From Hyphomicrobiales bacterium (GTDB lineage: Bacteria; Pseudomonadota; Alphaproteobacteria; Rhizobiales; Beijerinckiaceae): a DNA stretch of 43,388 bases. A program made the translations under genes and the position numbers. The notes beneath the pieces were generated by a model, which saw only the letters and a list, made by a program, of their open reading frames with translations, made no database searches and had not been told where the DNA came from. The stretch is from contig JAFBAK010000350.1 in NCBI GenBank assembly GCA_019247795.1, positions 1 through 43,388 on the forward strand, read 5' to 3'. Below are positions 43,024 to 43,388 of the stretch, one piece after another; position 1 is the first letter of the stretch, and each line of letters starts with the position of its first letter.

Positions 43024-43102
43024 GCACGCTCCGCGCGAGCTCGTTGGCAGCTTGCAGGCGGTGATGCTCGGCTGCCCGGGCCGGATCCGGAGATATTCCA
43101 TC

Positions 43103-43108
43103 AGGAGG
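43103..43108 (+). promoter_or_regulatory. Consensus ribosome-binding site
   Basis: A perfect AGGAGG, 5 nt before the ATG at 43114, fixes the start of the GatB/YqeY-domain gene. It is the only full-consensus Shine-Dalgarno sequence I noted in the window. Confidence 0.75.
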
Positions 43109-43113
43109 CCAGG

Positions 43114-43388
43114 ATGTCACTGAGAGAGAGGTTCACCGCCACGATGAAAGAGGCGATGAAAGCCGGAGACAAGCCCCGGCTCTCGGCCGTCCGGCTCATC
43201 AACGCGGCAGTCAAGGATCGCGATATCGAATCGCGTGGCGCCGGAAAAAAAGAGGCAAGCGAAGAGGAGATCGTGACGCTGCTGCAGAAGATGATCAAGC
43301 AGCGTCAGGAATCCGCCGCCCTCTACGAAAAAGGGGGGAGGCCCGAATTGGCCGCGCAGGAAAAAGCCGAGATCGCCGTGATTTCGTC
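43114..43388 (+). CDS. GatB/YqeY-domain protein (5' part)
   Basis: The first 91 or so residues of a GatB/YqeY-type protein, cut by the window end. Seen: the family N-terminus (L-R-E-R-F-T-A-T-M-K-E-A-M-K-A-G-D), R-L-S-A-V-R-L-I-N-A-A-V-K-D, and Q-K-M-I-K-Q-R-Q-E-S-A. The domain is shared with the tRNA-binding tail of the amidotransferase GatB; stand-alone members are of unclear function. In Rhizobiales this gene commonly precedes dnaG, which would lie beyond the window. The start is secure because of the consensus ribosome-binding site. Confidence 0.92.
   Translation, partial: MSLRERFTATMKEAMKAGDKPRLSAVRLINAAVKDRDIESRGAGKKEASEEEIVTLLQKMIKQRQESAALYEKGGRPELAAQEKAEIAVIS

Noticed and set aside
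42698-43120. 140-codon minus-strand frame between the MarR and YqeY-domain genes
   Set aside because: No family motif, overlaps the end of the MarR gene, and spans the probable promoter of the next gene.
1-43388. tRNA, rRNA, transposase, phage or CRISPR features
   Set aside because: I looked in the intergenic stretches for T-loop sequences, terminal inverted repeats and regular repeats and found none; a tRNA or covariance-model scan would be decisive.

Overview
The window looks like chromosomal DNA of a high-GC alphaproteobacterium, most likely Hyphomicrobiales (Rhizobiales), possibly near Beijerinckiaceae or Methylocystaceae. The evidence is gene content and order: DciA-like/DsbA/SMC followed by a stand-alone F0 ATP synthase operon (I-a-c-b'-b), pheA-kdsB divergent from a CycM-type membrane cytochrome c, obgE-proB, and yejABEF. 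The genus is inference. I see no IS element, phage, CRISPR array, rRNA or tRNA gene. Almost all of it is ordinary core-genome DNA.

Layout. 1-1542: tail of a ThDP-dependent enzyme, then a PAP2 phosphatase. 1546-6503: DciA-like protein, exported DsbA-type oxidoreductase, SMC. 6562-9118: the F0 operon, with hairpins on both sides of atpE. 9235-10911: HAD phosphatase overlapping tail to tail with an SDR, then a double-CDGSH protein. 11054-19579: glyQ (minus) and glyS (plus) lie about 5.4 kb apart and point away from each other. Between them are two low-complexity secreted proteins, a TrmN6-like methyltransferase with a DUF2007-like protein, a long-chain polyprenyl diphosphate synthase and an outer-membrane beta-barrel. 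19669-22705: ThpR, PheA and KdsB (minus), then cycM (plus). 22909-29464: a complete Yej-type peptide ABC importer whose operon contains a PIN-domain nuclease gene, inserted between yejE and yejF and coupled to yejF by a GTGA overlap. 29473-32390: alpha/beta hydrolase, obgE, proB. 32410-35669: two methyltransferases and a DUF1614-like membrane protein. 35820-40675: enolase-superfamily enzyme, small membrane protein, carboxymuconolactone decarboxylase-like protein, galM, extensin-like lipoprotein. 40836-43388: amidase, MarR regulator and the start of a GatB/YqeY-domain protein.

The most unusual features are the PIN gene inside the yej operon, a 28-bp tandem repeat carrying two identical mini-hairpins directly upstream of glyQ, the split divergent glyQ/glyS arrangement, and the paired hairpins around atpE. 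I found no convincing multi-gene novel system; the yej-PIN arrangement is the closest candidate. Start codons were chosen by eye from ribosome-binding sites and family N-termini. Several long antisense open frames are high-GC shadows and were left out.
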